64,000 nt of DNA from the NCBI GenBank assembly GCA_003313425.1, contig NHZP01000005.1, forward strand, positions 806,001-870,000. Reading direction: 5' to 3'. Shown in pieces: positions 11,363-23,453 of the stretch; the stretch's first letter is position 1, and every line of letters starts with the position of its first letter. Both the position numbers and the translations under genes were made by a program. The DNA is from Pseudopyrenochaeta lycopersici. Lineage: Eukaryota; Ascomycota; Dothideomycetes; Pleosporales; Pseudopyrenochaetaceae. A model generated the notes under the pieces. That model did no database searches. It saw nothing but the letters and a program-made list of their open reading frames with translations, and was not told the DNA's origin.

Positions 11363-12555
11363 ATGGCGACTGCATCGCCGGAGAAGAAGAAGGTATTCAG
11401 ACCATCCACACGCCAGGGAGTCAAAGTGGCTAAAAATTCCGGCAGCCGAGCGCAATGCGCTCAATTATCGCAGGCGCGACTGCTGGGGCTGTAGAAATCT
11501 GTAATTGAGCTTGGCCTTGAATGCCACGAGTATCCACTGACGGCCAACAGCAATCACATACCCCGCTGAGTGTACGCAGCCAAACCTTCAGTCGCTGAGC
11601 CATGTCCGTCTCTGACCGTACCTAGTTGCGAAGACACGCTCACAGCTCAACCGGCGGTTACCAGATGGAAAGAAGCTTCCTTGGCCGCCATTTGGCAAAC
11701 AATGGTATGCGGGCTGCACCACGCTGATCATTGGCAACTCGCTGAAGGCGGGCATCAGTACGTAATCGAGGACAACAACCCCGGCTTATCCTCTAACCTG
11801 CGCCAGGATTTGTCGCCTTCGACATGTACAAGGACATGTTAGCAGACGCTGAAGGCAAGATTTCAGGTCCCGCGACCGTCATTGCTGGATTCGGCGCTGG
11901 AGCCACGGAATCGTTATTGGCCGTAACGCCCTTTGAAAGTATCAAAACACAATTGTGAGCTTCCTCCTTCCCTGTCGTCGATTCTTGCTGACTTTGTCTT
12001 GCAGAATCGATGATCGCAAATCCGCAAACCCTCGCATGCGAGGTTTCCTGCACGGATCCAGGATAATTGCACAAGAAAAAGGCATCCGGGGTTTTTTTCA
12101 AGGTTTCCTCCCGACAACAGCAAGGCAAGCTGCCAATTCAGCTGTGCGATTTTCAAGCTACACATCACTCAAACAATTAGCACAATCATATGTGGCACCT
12201 GGCGAGAAGCTTGGAGCCGTAAGCACGTTCGGGCTCGGCGGTCTAGCGGGTATAATCACAGTGTATACCACCATGCCAATCGACACCGTTAAGACGCGTA
12301 TGCAATCCATAGAAGCGCGGACTTCGTACAAGAACAGCTTCGACTGTGTCGCCAAGATCTTCAGAGACGAAGGGCTCTTGACTTTTTGGTCAGGAGCTAT
12401 TCCACGATTAGGCCGGCTGATCCTCAGTGGCGGCATCGTCTTCACAATGTAAGTGTCTTTGATCATCTCTTGACAGCAACTGCTCACCACAGTTCAGGTA
12501 TGAGAAGTCTATGGAATTTATGGATAGACTTGATCCGCAAGGGCGGTACATATGA
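11363..12555 (+). CDS. CTP1: Mitochondrial tricarboxylate (citrate) carrier
   Basis: Seven exons (11363-11392, 11446-11500, 11551-11571, 11626-11757, 11807-11954, 12005-12448, 12498-12555) with GT..AG introns close to a 295-aa protein. Exon 3 is only 21 nt. The three mitochondrial-carrier repeats are visible through their P-x-[DE]-x-x-[KR] signatures: YPAEFAKTR, TPFESIKTQ and MPIDTVKTR. Other hallmarks are SIIAGATAGAVEI, the citrate-carrier block RRLPDGKKLPWPPFGKQWY, and FFQGFLPTTARQAANSAVRF. The family exchanges citrate for malate across the inner mitochondrial membrane and feeds cytosolic acetyl-CoA. Length matches family norm (about 290-300 aa). The C-terminus is YEKSMEFMDRLDPQGRYI. Confidence 0.95.
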
Positions 12556-13433
12556 TTATATTCACTCGTTCAGCATGACACCACCTCTCCGTGTGTCGGC
12601 CAATATTCTGCATCGCTTTTGCACCCAGCAACATTTTCAGAGCACGCTTGGTACGAAACACGATGCGCATGGTATAAGATGACGTCCCAAGCATGTACGA
12701 TACGGACAAGTGATGTGGAACTACGTAGGGTCATGTAAACCTAAGCAACAGCGTACACGTCCTTCCAACGGCCAGATTCTACGTATGGACGCGCTGTCTG
12801 TTCCCTTTCCTTACTACATAGCACAAATCATCCAATCGGTGAGGGCAGCATCCCTAATTGGTATCCAAGGCCATCGAATCCCGTATCCGGACCGGTCTTG
12901 GCCTCCGCGATGGCTTTTTCACTCATGTTTAGTCATGCATATTGTGTTTACTAATCCTCCACTTTGTACGAGCCAATCCTGGTTAGTTCTTCTCAATACG
13001 GCGATATCCGAGGCAGAGAAACCGTTTGTTCTTTGGATCCATGAACCTTAATCACGATCCTACAACGACGCTTAAATTTTGACAGGATATCCTATGCCTG
13101 TGAGAAGTGGCATGCTAACCGATTGGATGGATAGCGCTACCATATGAAGCCAATGGCTTAACTAGTAAGCCCGTGTACTTGCTGAATAACGACTCCAGAC
13201 TACAGTAAATACTGTCTTGAGCTTCTTGTGGCTCATGGCATGTGCGAAGAGCGACAAGTGTGTTGCCAGTTTTCTGCAGAAAATACGTATATGAACCGTC
13301 TGACACCTCCGAGAAGTCACTCGCCCATTCAAGATCAATTTTCTGCCTGTGAAGTTCGACACTTCTATTTCAAAGCATTGAGTGCATCCTACCTCAAACG
13401 CATACATATATGCTAAGCAAAGGCAACATCACA
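12556..13433. other. Intergenic region
   Basis: This 878-bp stretch lies between the citrate carrier and the reductase gene, both on the plus strand. Short open frames occur on both strands without domain or splice support. No repeat or RNA gene is seen. Confidence 0.5.
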
Positions 13434-14685
13434 ATGTCTAAAGGGCTCGTTCTTATCAGCGGGGTGAATGGCGTACGAATATCCAACATGCGAACTGCAC
13501 GTGAGACAAACACTTATTTTGAACAAACGCATCTAGTACATTGCTGCCGTAGCTGCGAAACACTTTCTAGACCACGGCTACTCTGTCCGCGGAACGGTCC
13601 GCAAAGCCGCATCAGCAAAGGAACTTGTTGACGGTCCTCTAAAGGACTATGCCGATGCAGGAGCGTTCGAGGTCATTGAAGTTCCAGATATCACCGTCGA
13701 CGGTGCTTTTCACGAAGCTGTAAAGGGTAAGAATTCAGGTTTTTAACCGGCAGATCAACGTTATAGCCAGTTGACAATGACCAGGAGTGACAGCGATCGC
13801 CCACCTCGCAGCGCCTGTATCTTTTGGCTTCAAGGATCCCGTTCCAGTTATTCACGCCGCTGTCAATGGCACCAAGACTATTTTGAAATCTGCCCTCACA
13901 AATGCCGGACCTCAGCTCAGAACTGTAGTCCTCATGTCCTCCATTGCTTCTGTGAAGAGCTCACACATGGCACCGTACACCTTTACGGAGAAAGACTGGA
14001 ATGACTTTGCTGAGAAGATGTGTGAAGAGCATGGAACTGAAACTCCCGGACCGGTCATTTACTCGGCTAGTAAGGTTGCGGGCGAGAAGGCGTTCTGGGC
14101 GTTCCACGAGAAGAATAAGCCAACATTCACCATGGCGAGTGTGAACCCTGTGTAAGCACCGGAGATGTTCAAGCACATATTGTCCTCGCACGCTATTGTA
14201 CAAAGCTTATTAGACTCTCCAGCTTCGTTATTGGGCCCCCTCTCATCGCTCCACTCACCGCCTCTGCCGTCGGTGAGACTATTCAGAGCATCTGGAAAGT
14301 CTTCTCCGGTGCCTCGGATGTCGAACCTATGGCTGGCCTCCCGCAAGCCGTCGATGTTCGCGATGTCGCCCAACTACTCCGATACACTATCGAGCATCCT
14401 AATGAGACGAATGGGGAACGCTACATTGCTAGCGCCGCTGTCAACCACCCGCAAGCCGTCGCCGATATCCTACGCGAAGAGTTCAAGACCGATGCAAAGG
14501 CAGTGGCCAGGATTTTTGAGGGTACCCCTGGAAAGGGCTATGCAGAGGACTACCAAAGTATTGATGGGCAGGGTGGGTTTGATGTCGATAGCTCGAAGGC
14601 GAGAAAACTGCTTGAGGGTGAGGAGTGGGTTCCTTTCCAGAAAAGTGTTATTGACACTGCGAAAACATTTGTCGGGTTGGTTTGA
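13434..14685 (+). CDS. NAD(P)-dependent reductase of the extended SDR type (dihydroflavonol reductase/Gre2-like)
   Basis: Four exons (13434-13472, 13537-13726, 13785-14151, 14223-14685) give 352 aa with closed frame. The N-terminus holds a Rossmann nucleotide-binding motif, GVNGYIA (about residues 10-17), split across the first intron, followed by HGYSVRGTVR, whose arginine is typical of NADP binding in this group. Further family marks are GVTAIAHLAAPVSF, NGTKTILKSA, VLMSSIASVKSS and the catalytic YSASK (Tyr-xxx-Lys, about residue 203). FVIGPPLIAPLT follows. Members reduce aldehydes, ketones or flavonols; the substrate cannot be told from sequence. The usual TGxxG opening is SGVNG here, a mild variation. 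Confidence 0.9.
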
Positions 14686-15314
14686 GTGGATAGAGAAGGG
14701 CTGTTGGGCTTGTAGTTGTACTGCGGCATGGTCGGTGGCTGAAGGCTGTATTGTGGTACAATACGTCAGAGATGTTTCAAGGTAGCACCAAATGCTTTCT
14801 TCCGTGGCCTCAGGTTCGAATGTCGCCAGATCTCTTCCACAGATACTTAGAGGTACCTAATTTGACTATCTTTGGCACCAATTCAATTGGTATTATCTCC
14901 TTGTCAATCCTCTTTCTACTTTGTCCTCGTTTTCGTGCTCTTGATCATTGCCATATTTTCCATATATGCACCAAACAAAGGCTGTTAGAAACTTCTCATG
15001 AAAATGCATGATATTTCTCATCTTACAACGGATCGGCGGCTTCCTCGCAGTCCAAACATATGGTTCGGTTGATTTAGGGCAGGGAATTAATGTCCATTAT
15101 TTTCTTGAGATATCAATGCGAATAGTTAGAAGGCAGCACACCCAAAACCCGCAATATAGAAATAAAACTTAACCATGGAAGTAGGACTATGAAAGCTATC
15201 ATTAAAATAGAGTTTAGGCTTCGTACGAATCAAGCTAAGTCGTTGGATATAACCCTAACGGGCACTTTGCTTTGCAGCAATACTACCTCCAATTAAAATG
15301 TACATAGTCGTCCA
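14686..15314. other. Convergent intergenic region
   Basis: This 629-bp AT-leaning sequence lies between the 3' ends of the reductase gene (+) and the coiled-coil gene (-). It is consistent with two 3' untranslated regions. Nothing else is evident. Confidence 0.5.
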
Positions 15315-16598
15315 CTATGGTCCAAAGTCCAACTTTGCATTTGGTGATTCCTGGTTATGCTCCTGTTTGGGTCCAGAAGCCAAAATGGCCTGACATTCCT
15401 GGCTGTCTTGCTCAAGCACTGTCCTTAGTTGTTTCAGATAACGGCCGAATTCTCCGAAACCGTCCAAGTCCATGGAATACGTACATGTTGATATGTCGCT
15501 CGCCACTTTGTGAAGGTCATCAAAGCGTCTCTTGACTTTGACATATGTGTTCCGAATGTTTTCGGCTTTCTTTTCCTCGACGCCGGGGGTGGAGAACGAT
15601 GGAACTGGGAGTAAAGTTGAACGATGGGCCAGAGATAAGGCCACAGATGCCTTCAGGTATTCATTCTCTTTTTTGAGTCTGACATTTTCATCCTGCACAA
15701 CCTCGATTTGCCCTCTCAGATCTCTCACGACTGCACTACACTTTGGGGTCTTAGTTCTCATGATCTCCTTCACAATACCGTCGTTATTTTTCTGAGTCTG
15801 CTCATGATGATCCATTTGTCTTTGCTCCTTGGCTGGTTCTTGGTGCTGGACCTTATTGGTGACGAGGCCTAGAAGCGATTGCTCTCGCTCTTCTATTATG
15901 ATGTGCTGCCTATGCCGTTCAACTTTGGTATTGTCTTCAGGGGTTGCCCACTTTATGGATGATATATTTTCAGATAGGAAACAGCATATTCCGGGGTCAT
16001 TGAACTTTCGCTGCATTAGCCTTAGCTTGTTCTCTACTTCAGCCCTCGTAACCTCGGAATCCTGGCGCAAGTATTGCAGTTCGTGCATATGTTTCGAAGC
16101 CTCATGTAACAGCTCACCCTGAGCGTGATACGGCGGATATTCAGGTTGCAAGTCCGGTTCACTTCTTGTAGACTTCGATCTATCAAAACTCCGCCCGTTG
16201 CTTTGCGCAGTATAACAGAGCGGCTTCTCGGCCGGTTGCGCGCGTTCTTGCCCCTTCTGCATCATGTTTCGCACGAATACCAATGGTACCTCATCTTCAT
16301 TGTCTCTTCCTTCCGCCAGTTGCTTCCTGGTATCGTTTATTTCCTCGTCGTTGTCGGATAATACTTCATCGTCCGATCCTGGAGCAGTGTAACTTGCTGC
16401 TAAGCTATGCTCCGATACATCGATCTTTGGTTTATGATTGAAGGCGTTCTTGTTATCGGCTTCTATTCTTTGCAATTTTGAGGCACGGCAGATACTGGTT
16501 CGTGATATTATCCGCTTCTTCGTTTTTTCTTCCTTGATCTTGGACTCAGTCATAGTTGCACTCTGCCTCAGGACTTTTCGAGACAGATTTGTTGCCAT
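15315..16598 (-). CDS. Hypothetical coiled-coil protein, 427 aa
   Basis: A single uninterrupted frame from the ATG at 16598 (MATNLSRKVLRQSATM) to TGA/TAG at 15315. I do not recognise a family. The N-terminal third is basic then acidic (an SDDEVLSDNDEE block, about 73-85). The middle holds a helical stretch (about 165-195, EASKHMHELQYLRQDSEVTR). A clear heptad-rich coiled coil follows (about 300-335, RDLRGQIEVVQDENVRLKKE). The C-terminus is helical and charged. No membrane segment or signal peptide is present. Coiled coils next to the Mto1-like gene could hint at a cytoskeletal or nuclear structural role, but that is only context. Confidence 0.72.
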   Translation of the reverse strand: MATNLSRKVLRQSATMTESKIKEEKTKKRIISRTSICRASKLQRIEADNKNAFNHKPKIDVSEHSLAASYTAPGSDDEVLSDNDEEINDTRKQLAEGRDNEDEVPLVFVRNMMQKGQERAQPAEKPLCYTAQSNGRSFDRSKSTRSEPDLQPEYPPYHAQGELLHEASKHMHELQYLRQDSEVTRAEVENKLRLMQRKFNDPGICCFLSENISSIKWATPEDNTKVERHRQHIIIEEREQSLLGLVTNKVQHQEPAKEQRQMDHHEQTQKNNDGIVKEIMRTKTPKCSAVVRDLRGQIEVVQDENVRLKKENEYLKASVALSLAHRSTLLPVPSFSTPGVEEKKAENIRNTYVKVKRRFDDLHKVASDISTCTYSMDLDGFGEFGRYLKQLRTVLEQDSQECQAILASGPKQEHNQESPNAKLDFGP

Positions 16599-17911
16599 CC
16601 CGGACTATTGGTCTCCTCGAGTTCGCTACAAAAGACGTTTAATAAGCTTTATAGGCACACTCGGGATGAAAAGTAGGTCGCTGAATAGATCAGAACCTGT
16701 CAGTGGCGGAAAGCCTTCAAAGTCCACTGTTGGTGAAGTCAAAGAACGCTCAGATACAGGCTGTGAGGACGTCGTTTATCCGCCTGGCAGTGACTAGTAA
16801 GCATTTGATCTAATGACACAATGCAAATTCAACAATTCTTCTCGATGTTGTTTACGCAACAAGTGGATGAGGTAAGAGGGAAGTGATGAGCCCTAAGACG
16901 CACGAGGAGAAATCGAAGTATTGCCTACGTGACCGCAGGACATTGATACCTTGAAGCTTTGCCCAAGCTACATACGGCCGAGTGGTGAGTTGACCAGGAG
17001 AACCTAGCTAGATACTAAAGTTTAACCTCAGAGAGGTATCTGGGGATGTTTCGCTTCAATTATAATCATCCAGCATCGGTTGAAGAACAACGGAAGTATG
17101 GGAAAGTGTGAACAAAGTGAGTCACAAATATAGAGCCTCTAAGAATCAAAGATGGTCAAGGTGGTGTCTGGTTGCAAAGGTGTGCGGTGCGAAGAGATGA
17201 GAGGAAGGTTTGCAATGCCCAAACGACCAGACGATATCCAATCGAGTGACAAATACGCATGACTAGAATAGTGGCTTACGTCGCACGTATCTGCGCAAGA
17301 TCGACGAATTGTTGGTCTTTGCAAAAGAACAGCATGTTTAAGGTCAGGTTGCTTTGTTCTGCGCAGGTGAGATTACGTTGTAAGCCATCACAGCTCAATG
17401 ACGCATAATTATTCAAACTTGGCCAGATGGAGTCAGGCTGCGACTTGACAGGTTGCTGGCTCAGAGTCGCCCAGGCGTTGTTATATCTGAAGGCCGAAGT
17501 TGGACACTGGCTTAATTAGCAAGAGGGATGAATACTCTGTTCCTGTACCGCGCTCCCAAATATCCATTGGAAAGGGCATCAGACCTACCGTTGACAGGTA
17601 AATATGTAGAGGCCTACCACTCAAACAGAGGGCACCTCCGCCAGAGGCACATGACAAGCACTGCCGGTCGCGAGGAGCAATATACTATCATCTTAATACT
17701 GACACCTTGTGCCCAACCAAATTAAGGACGTAGATCGTGATATGAGTTACAGTGCATAAAGCCGCCAAACTCCTCTGAAAAACCTGGAATATCTTCATAA
17801 TACATGATATCATCAACGAGAAGCTGAAAGAACCAACAACTCATATCACGCTCAAGTAACAGTAGAAGCATTCAGGCCGCGCCGCATGGATAAGAAACCA
17901 GGGCAAACATA
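16599..17911. other. Intergenic region, no supported gene
   Basis: About 1.3 kb lies between two minus-strand genes and includes the promoter of the coiled-coil gene and the 3' flank of the Mto1/ApsB-like gene. Frames of 60-65 codons occur but have no support. Confidence 0.5.
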
Positions 17912-20900
17912 CTAATACATCTCATCTTCCCTCTCCTTCCCACTGCTATTGCCATTTCTTATGCTCCCAACCACGCTCGCACGGCCACTCCTTCCCGCGC
18001 GACTCCCACTGGCAGAGGCACTCCTCTGAATGCTTTCAGCACTTTCATCGTCTCGCTTCTCTCTCTCTTTCTCAAGCATAGCTCTCAAATCAGCATTCTC
18101 TTCAACCTTCTGCTCTAGTCTCTTCCTTGCACCACTGCGATCGAGCAGTCGCGCCTCCCGTTCGGCCTTCAAACGTCGCTCTAGCTCCTTGAGGCGATGG
18201 ATCCACTTCTGCTCACTAGGTTGAAGGGGAACAGATGCTGGGTAGGGATGACCAGGTGGCTGGTTCTGGAGGTGTTCGACAACTGAGGCGGAATTGGCGC
18301 GAAGAAGGGTTTGTGCCATACTGGCACGTTTGGGGGAGCTAAGCGAGTCAGCACGAGATGGCGAACGGCTGACGACTACGTCGTTGCCGGAGTGAGTGGT
18401 TGTGGTTATGGCGCGGAGGGTCTGAACTTCGGTCCTTAAAGTTTTGTTTTCAGTTCGGAGTTTATTGACCTCGGCGGAATTGATGTCGACAAGGCCTCCA
18501 CGAACAGTGCTTGGTCTCCCGATCGATTGTCTTTGGGCCATAACAACCTTCTCGAGCTGATCTAGACGCTTGACACGAACGTCGAGGGTGTGTTCCAAAG
18601 TCTGGTAGTCACGCACCAGGTCTTTCTCCATAGTCCGGATTCTCTGTTTGAAGCCTCCAACAACTCCTTCCACTGTCTTGATAGCCAGGATCATGTTCTT
18701 GTTGAAGCCTTGTATGTTTTTCGAGATGAGCTCCATTGAGGTGAGTTCACCGTTGATCATGGCATGACTACGGCACCACTCCGCGCCACACAAGGTAGAA
18801 AGTCGGTTCCATAGCGCGTATAGCAAGTTGTTGCGCTCGATTAGTTGTTCCTTGTATTGCCTTTCAAGACCATGAATCCTCTGGCGGTCTTGGCTACGAA
18901 GAGTCTCCAGTTCTAGCACTCTTGTCTCGTGCTGTTGAACAGTCCGAGTAACAGATTGATGGCCACGCTTGGCTGTTTCAAACACAGTTTGATCTTGTCG
19001 ACGAGCTTGACGCTCGCGCTCAAGAAGGTCTGCAAGACGACGGCTTTCCATGCCAGTGCTCTCCAACAGCGCATCTCGATTGCGCAAAAGTCGGTCCTTC
19101 TCTGTGAGATCGTTCTTGGTTATGTCAAGCTCCTGAAGAGTGGCTTGAAGGTCTCGCTGCAGCTTGATAACATCCTAAACAACGATCGTCAGCAAACGCT
19201 TAGAAGATGGTGTGTTGATAGTGGGTTGATCATTACCTTAAGAAGGCTAGACTTCGTGCCGTTGAGATTTCCAAGGGCGTCGCGAAGGTTAGTCTCAAGC
19301 TCCTCGAGCCGTTGTTTCCAGGTGGTAGCTTCAACTTCCTTGCTAGAGAGATTCTTACGCAGCTTCCTGTTGTCGTCTTTAAGCTTTGTGAGCTGGGCAT
19401 TGAGATCTGTCATGATTTTCTCCACCTCACGCTTTTCTTGAGTGTCCAAAGCATCCCTCTGCTGTCTCTCCTCAACAACCCGCTCTTCAAGATCTTTGAA
19501 GCGTTCTTTCTCGTCTTGTATCGTAACCTGAGCAATGTTGTAAGCTGATTCGAGCTCTCCTATTTTGATCTTATCGCCTTCCTGCTCTTCGCGTAAGAAA
19601 TCAATCTCGCCCTGACAGGACTCAAGTTGAATGTCGAGCCTTTCGTTTTTCGATCTTTCATCGCTGAGAAGTTTATCTTGTCTGCCCAACTCCTGGTTGG
19701 CGTCCGCGAGCTCAGACTCGAGGTTCTGAATCTTTCGCAGGCTTGCATCCCTATCATCTTCGAGTTGCACAAGGCTCTCACTGACACTCTTCATCTCCTG
19801 TTGCAGAGCATTGAAGTCTTCGGTAGTATTCTCAAGATCGATCAATATGCGGTCACGCTCCTGCTGTTTTTGCTCTAGTTCACTTTCAAGTCTCTGCACT
19901 GTGTCAAGCGCCTCTTGCCTGAGCTCCTCGCATTCCTGCTCTTTATCCTGTAAAATTTCTAGTGCCTCATCACGTTCATTTGCAAGTGCTTGAATGTCTT
20001 CTGTCTGCGCTTCTATTTCCTTCTCTAGCTCTTTGACTCTGATTTCGGCGGTCTCAAGCATGTCGAGGTGGCCATTCAGTTGGTCATCGAGCTCTTTGTA
20101 AGAGAGCTTTAATTGTGAGAGTTCGTCTCGTAACGCCGCATGCCTACCCTCAAAGTCCTCGCGTTCAGGGTCACTCATTTGAGTCATGCGTGTCGCGCCA
20201 CTTGCTCTTGAAACCGACCTCATATGGTTGCGGGAGATAGAGCGTTCCAAAATACTATCTCCAGCAATGGATCCGACGTCTCCTCTTCTGATCGTGAGCT
20301 TTAATCCTTCATTCTCTTCTCTCAATCGTAGATTTTCTCGATTTCGTGAGGTCAGCATGGAGGCTTGGGCATGAAGATCGCGCTGCAATTTCTCGTTATC
20401 ATTCTGTAGCTGGTCTACCAGAGTGATGCTCGTGCCACCCATGGAGAGCGATGCAACTTGATCATTGGCATCAGATCCCGAGTGTGACTGTGTCGTGAAA
20501 GACTGTTGAATGCGACGTGTGTTATTATAGACCTTGTTACTGTGGTTATTTGTAGTAGAGTTTTGTTGCATCTGTTGGTTCTGCTCCTTCAAGCGATGAA
20601 TTTCCTCGCGGAGTTTTTCGCCCTCTGCTTCGGCCTGCTGGCATCGACTTTCAACTTGCTCACGTCGTGCGCGTTCGTCTTCGAAATCTTCCTTCCACAT
20701 GTTGATAGCCTCGTCAAGACCCGCAGATTCGCCAGATGGACTCTTCTCTCGCATTGTCTTGATGTAATCTGCCATGCGTCGGTTATCGGCCTCTTTCTGC
20801 AGCGCCTCCTGCTGCCATTGCTCGACAATAGTCTCCGTAGTCTCCAGACGCTCTCGAAGAAATTCGATCTCCTCCTCCAGCTCAATTTGCTTCGAGGATT

Positions 20901-22731
20901 GATCACTCTTTCCATCTTCCGAGCCACTGCCAATATCTTTTGTAGTAGCGCGGCCATCTTCTTGAACCTTTACTCTCCGTTCTAGGTCCCTTACTTTCTT
21001 ACGCAGAGACAAATTATCTTTCTTTTCAGTTGCTAGATCTGTTTGCAGTTGAACATTTTTCGAGATCATATCCTTGACGCCTTCATCAGACCTGTTCTGC
21101 AACGCTTGGTCCAAAAAATGGATCTTCAACTTCAGGTCAAAGTTCTCTTTGCTGAGCTTATCAATCTTGCTGTTCTGCTCTTTAAGCGTCAGATTGTGCT
21201 TGCTACGAGTGAAGGGAGTCCCTATCGGTCGCTTGTCCGGCGATCGCGAATGCTTCTGTCGGAACTCTCGCGCGATGGTATCAGGAACTTGGATGTTCTG
21301 GATGTGTCTGGCAATGGCAGTGTCGGTAGGGGCAGAAGGTTGAACGCTAGGAGCGCGCGGTGTTTCCGGTGGAGTCGTGCTGTTGTGGGCCTCCTCCTCA
21401 AGTCGTCCTAAGTTGCCTTCAGGATGAAGAAAGCCAGATATCGAGTGTGCACTAACACTTCGATTCTTTTCCCAGGGGTTGGAGTCGCTATACCCTGACA
21501 TGGAGGACGCAATGCTTCCCAAACTAGGCAGTCTTGACAGCCCAAGGCTGTTCCTATGTGGGCCGCTCGAACGAGGTATGGCACCGCCGGTCTGCAGAGC
21601 ATAATCCGCACCCAGACTCGCCGTGCTTGTACCTTCTCCAGAGATGTCGGAGCGATTTGTGAACGAGGATACTGATGAGCGTTGACTCGAATGGCGATGT
21701 TGCAGGTAGCTTGGTCGTTTGCTGAGTTTTGGTGCGCTTGTCGTGACCGAAGGTATGGATATGTTGGTGTTGTCGGTACTTAAATCGTGGTCATCGATGA
21801 GGGAGGAATTCTCTTCCAATTGAGTGAAATCAGGTGCTTTCACTGTTGAGGCGCTGGACGTGGGTCTCCGAGTGTAGTCCCCGATGATCTCTGCACTGCT
21901 GGCGGCTTGTACTTGGCTCGTTTTAGCCTGCTCGACGACTATCTGTTCAGCAGTGTGTTCCGGAATCACACGGGCTTGGTTTCGCCGCGCAGCTTCTGCC
22001 GAGGGCGAAGAGGGCACTGCGTCTGACGTTGACGCCCCAGCATCCATCGACTCATCCGGGTCAAAGTTGAGCCGTAGCACTGCGGGTGTCTTATAGGCAT
22101 CTGCAGGTGTGGGGGGCTCTTCTGACGATATGGACGAGTCCACAAGGGGGGCGTCTTCGACTTGCGGTTCGGCTGGCGTGTCTCCGCTCCGCACCTCGAG
22201 CTTCTTGGGTTTCTTCTTTGGCTTGGTTAATTCTTCAAGATTGGCCATTACCCTCTGAAGAGCCGAATCGCCCTCAGCAACACCGGACTGTGGCCGCACG
22301 TTGCCTGGGGAGCCTCCGAACAGGTAGGTGTCGTCTACGCCGGAGGACCCTTGTAGCGCTTCCGCCTGCGCAGACGCTTCAGGTAGGAAGCTCGACTCGA
22401 TATCCATCAACTGGCGCTTCATCTCGCGGTCGTCCAAGACACTGCCATCACTCTGCGGATGGCTGTCGTGGAAATCCTGCTGCAGGAAGCTGTCATCGTC
22501 GTCGGCTGGAAGTGGCGGTAGGTCCGAGTCGGGCAGATCAACCACCATCTCCACATGCTTCGCTTCCGAGCGAGGGCCTGGTATGTCGTCGTCGGACGCA
22601 GATACCAGTGGGGAGGACGGCGTGAGTTCGAGACCGTTGGTTTGCGATGCCTCAGTCGTCAAGGCAGGAGCGTTGGGTGCGGTCGCCATTTGAGCAAGTA
22701 CGCGCGTAGCGGTTGGGGCAGTCGCGTCCAT
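17912..22731 (-). CDS. Mto1/ApsB-like gamma-tubulin complex tethering protein (centrosomin motif 1)
   Basis: Exon 1 is 22731-19237 and exon 2 is 19174-17912. The 62-nt intron (GTAATG...TGTTTAG with CTGAC) is phase 0 and gives 1585 aa. The N-terminal 500 residues are acidic and Ser/Pro-rich. At about 515-545 the block LKEQNSKIDKLSKENFDLKL followed by KIHFLDQAL matches centrosomin N-terminal motif 1, which recruits gamma-tubulin complexes. Long coiled coils follow to the end. Near residues 1485-1525, WIHRLKELERRLKAEREARL and following residues resemble the Mto2-binding C-terminal domain of fission yeast Mto1. In Aspergillus the homolog ApsB sits at spindle pole bodies and septal MTOCs and is needed for nuclear migration. 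This protein is longer than Mto1 and ApsB (about 1,050-1,115 aa), mostly in the disordered N-terminus. Two in-frame ATGs (22731, 22689) could serve as start. Confidence 0.88.
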
Positions 22732-23453
22732 GAATAGTACTGCAGAGCCGGCTCATCAACATGTTGAGGCCGTCGGGGTTGCGGTGAGGTGACGGTTTGC
22801 AAAAGTGTCGTCGTCCCCTGCGCGCCCGACAACACACGCTAGCTCGTGTTTACTGGTGGTCTGCGCGTCAGTCGTCATAACGTCCCTTTGTCGTCGGAGA
22901 CATGGGTGCCCAGCCAGACCCATTTTCCCCAAATCCACGGCGACTAGACTGGCTGCTGTCACCTGTCCACCCCTTTGCGCCCAACCGTAGTGTGCAGGAG
23001 GCTTTGGAAGACCGTTATTCATCAATGCAGGGACGTAGCCAGAACGCGACGCGACGCGACGCCTCATCTCATCCAAGGCATCTGGCCAAAAGACAGCACC
23101 ATGACTACATTCGTTGAATCCTACTTGAATGCCAAAGGCTTCTGTATCATCTCAACTGCTACTTGGCTCCAGCGACTCTAGTATCGCGGTTTAGCCGCAA
23201 TCATTCTCAGTGCCCGAAGGAACTCCACGTCTCTCTCCGGGCATGCATACATACGGCCGCATTCACTGTGTCTGGAGCGACTGGTTGAATCGCGAATCCA
23301 TCTGCTGCACCCATCGCACATTTCTAACAGTGTGGTGGGCCAAGTCGTTCTACTGCACGCTTATATGCTAGGCTCGATTTCAGGCCCATCCTTCTCCTTG
23401 AACCACCCATGCTGACCACCCTAGTCCTTTGAGCGTGATGCTCACGATTTGGA
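22732..23453. other. Intergenic region upstream of the Mto1/ApsB-like gene
   Basis: This 722-bp stretch contains the promoter of the large minus-strand gene and the 3' flank of the Rpa34 gene. Small overlapping frames show no domain. Confidence 0.5.
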
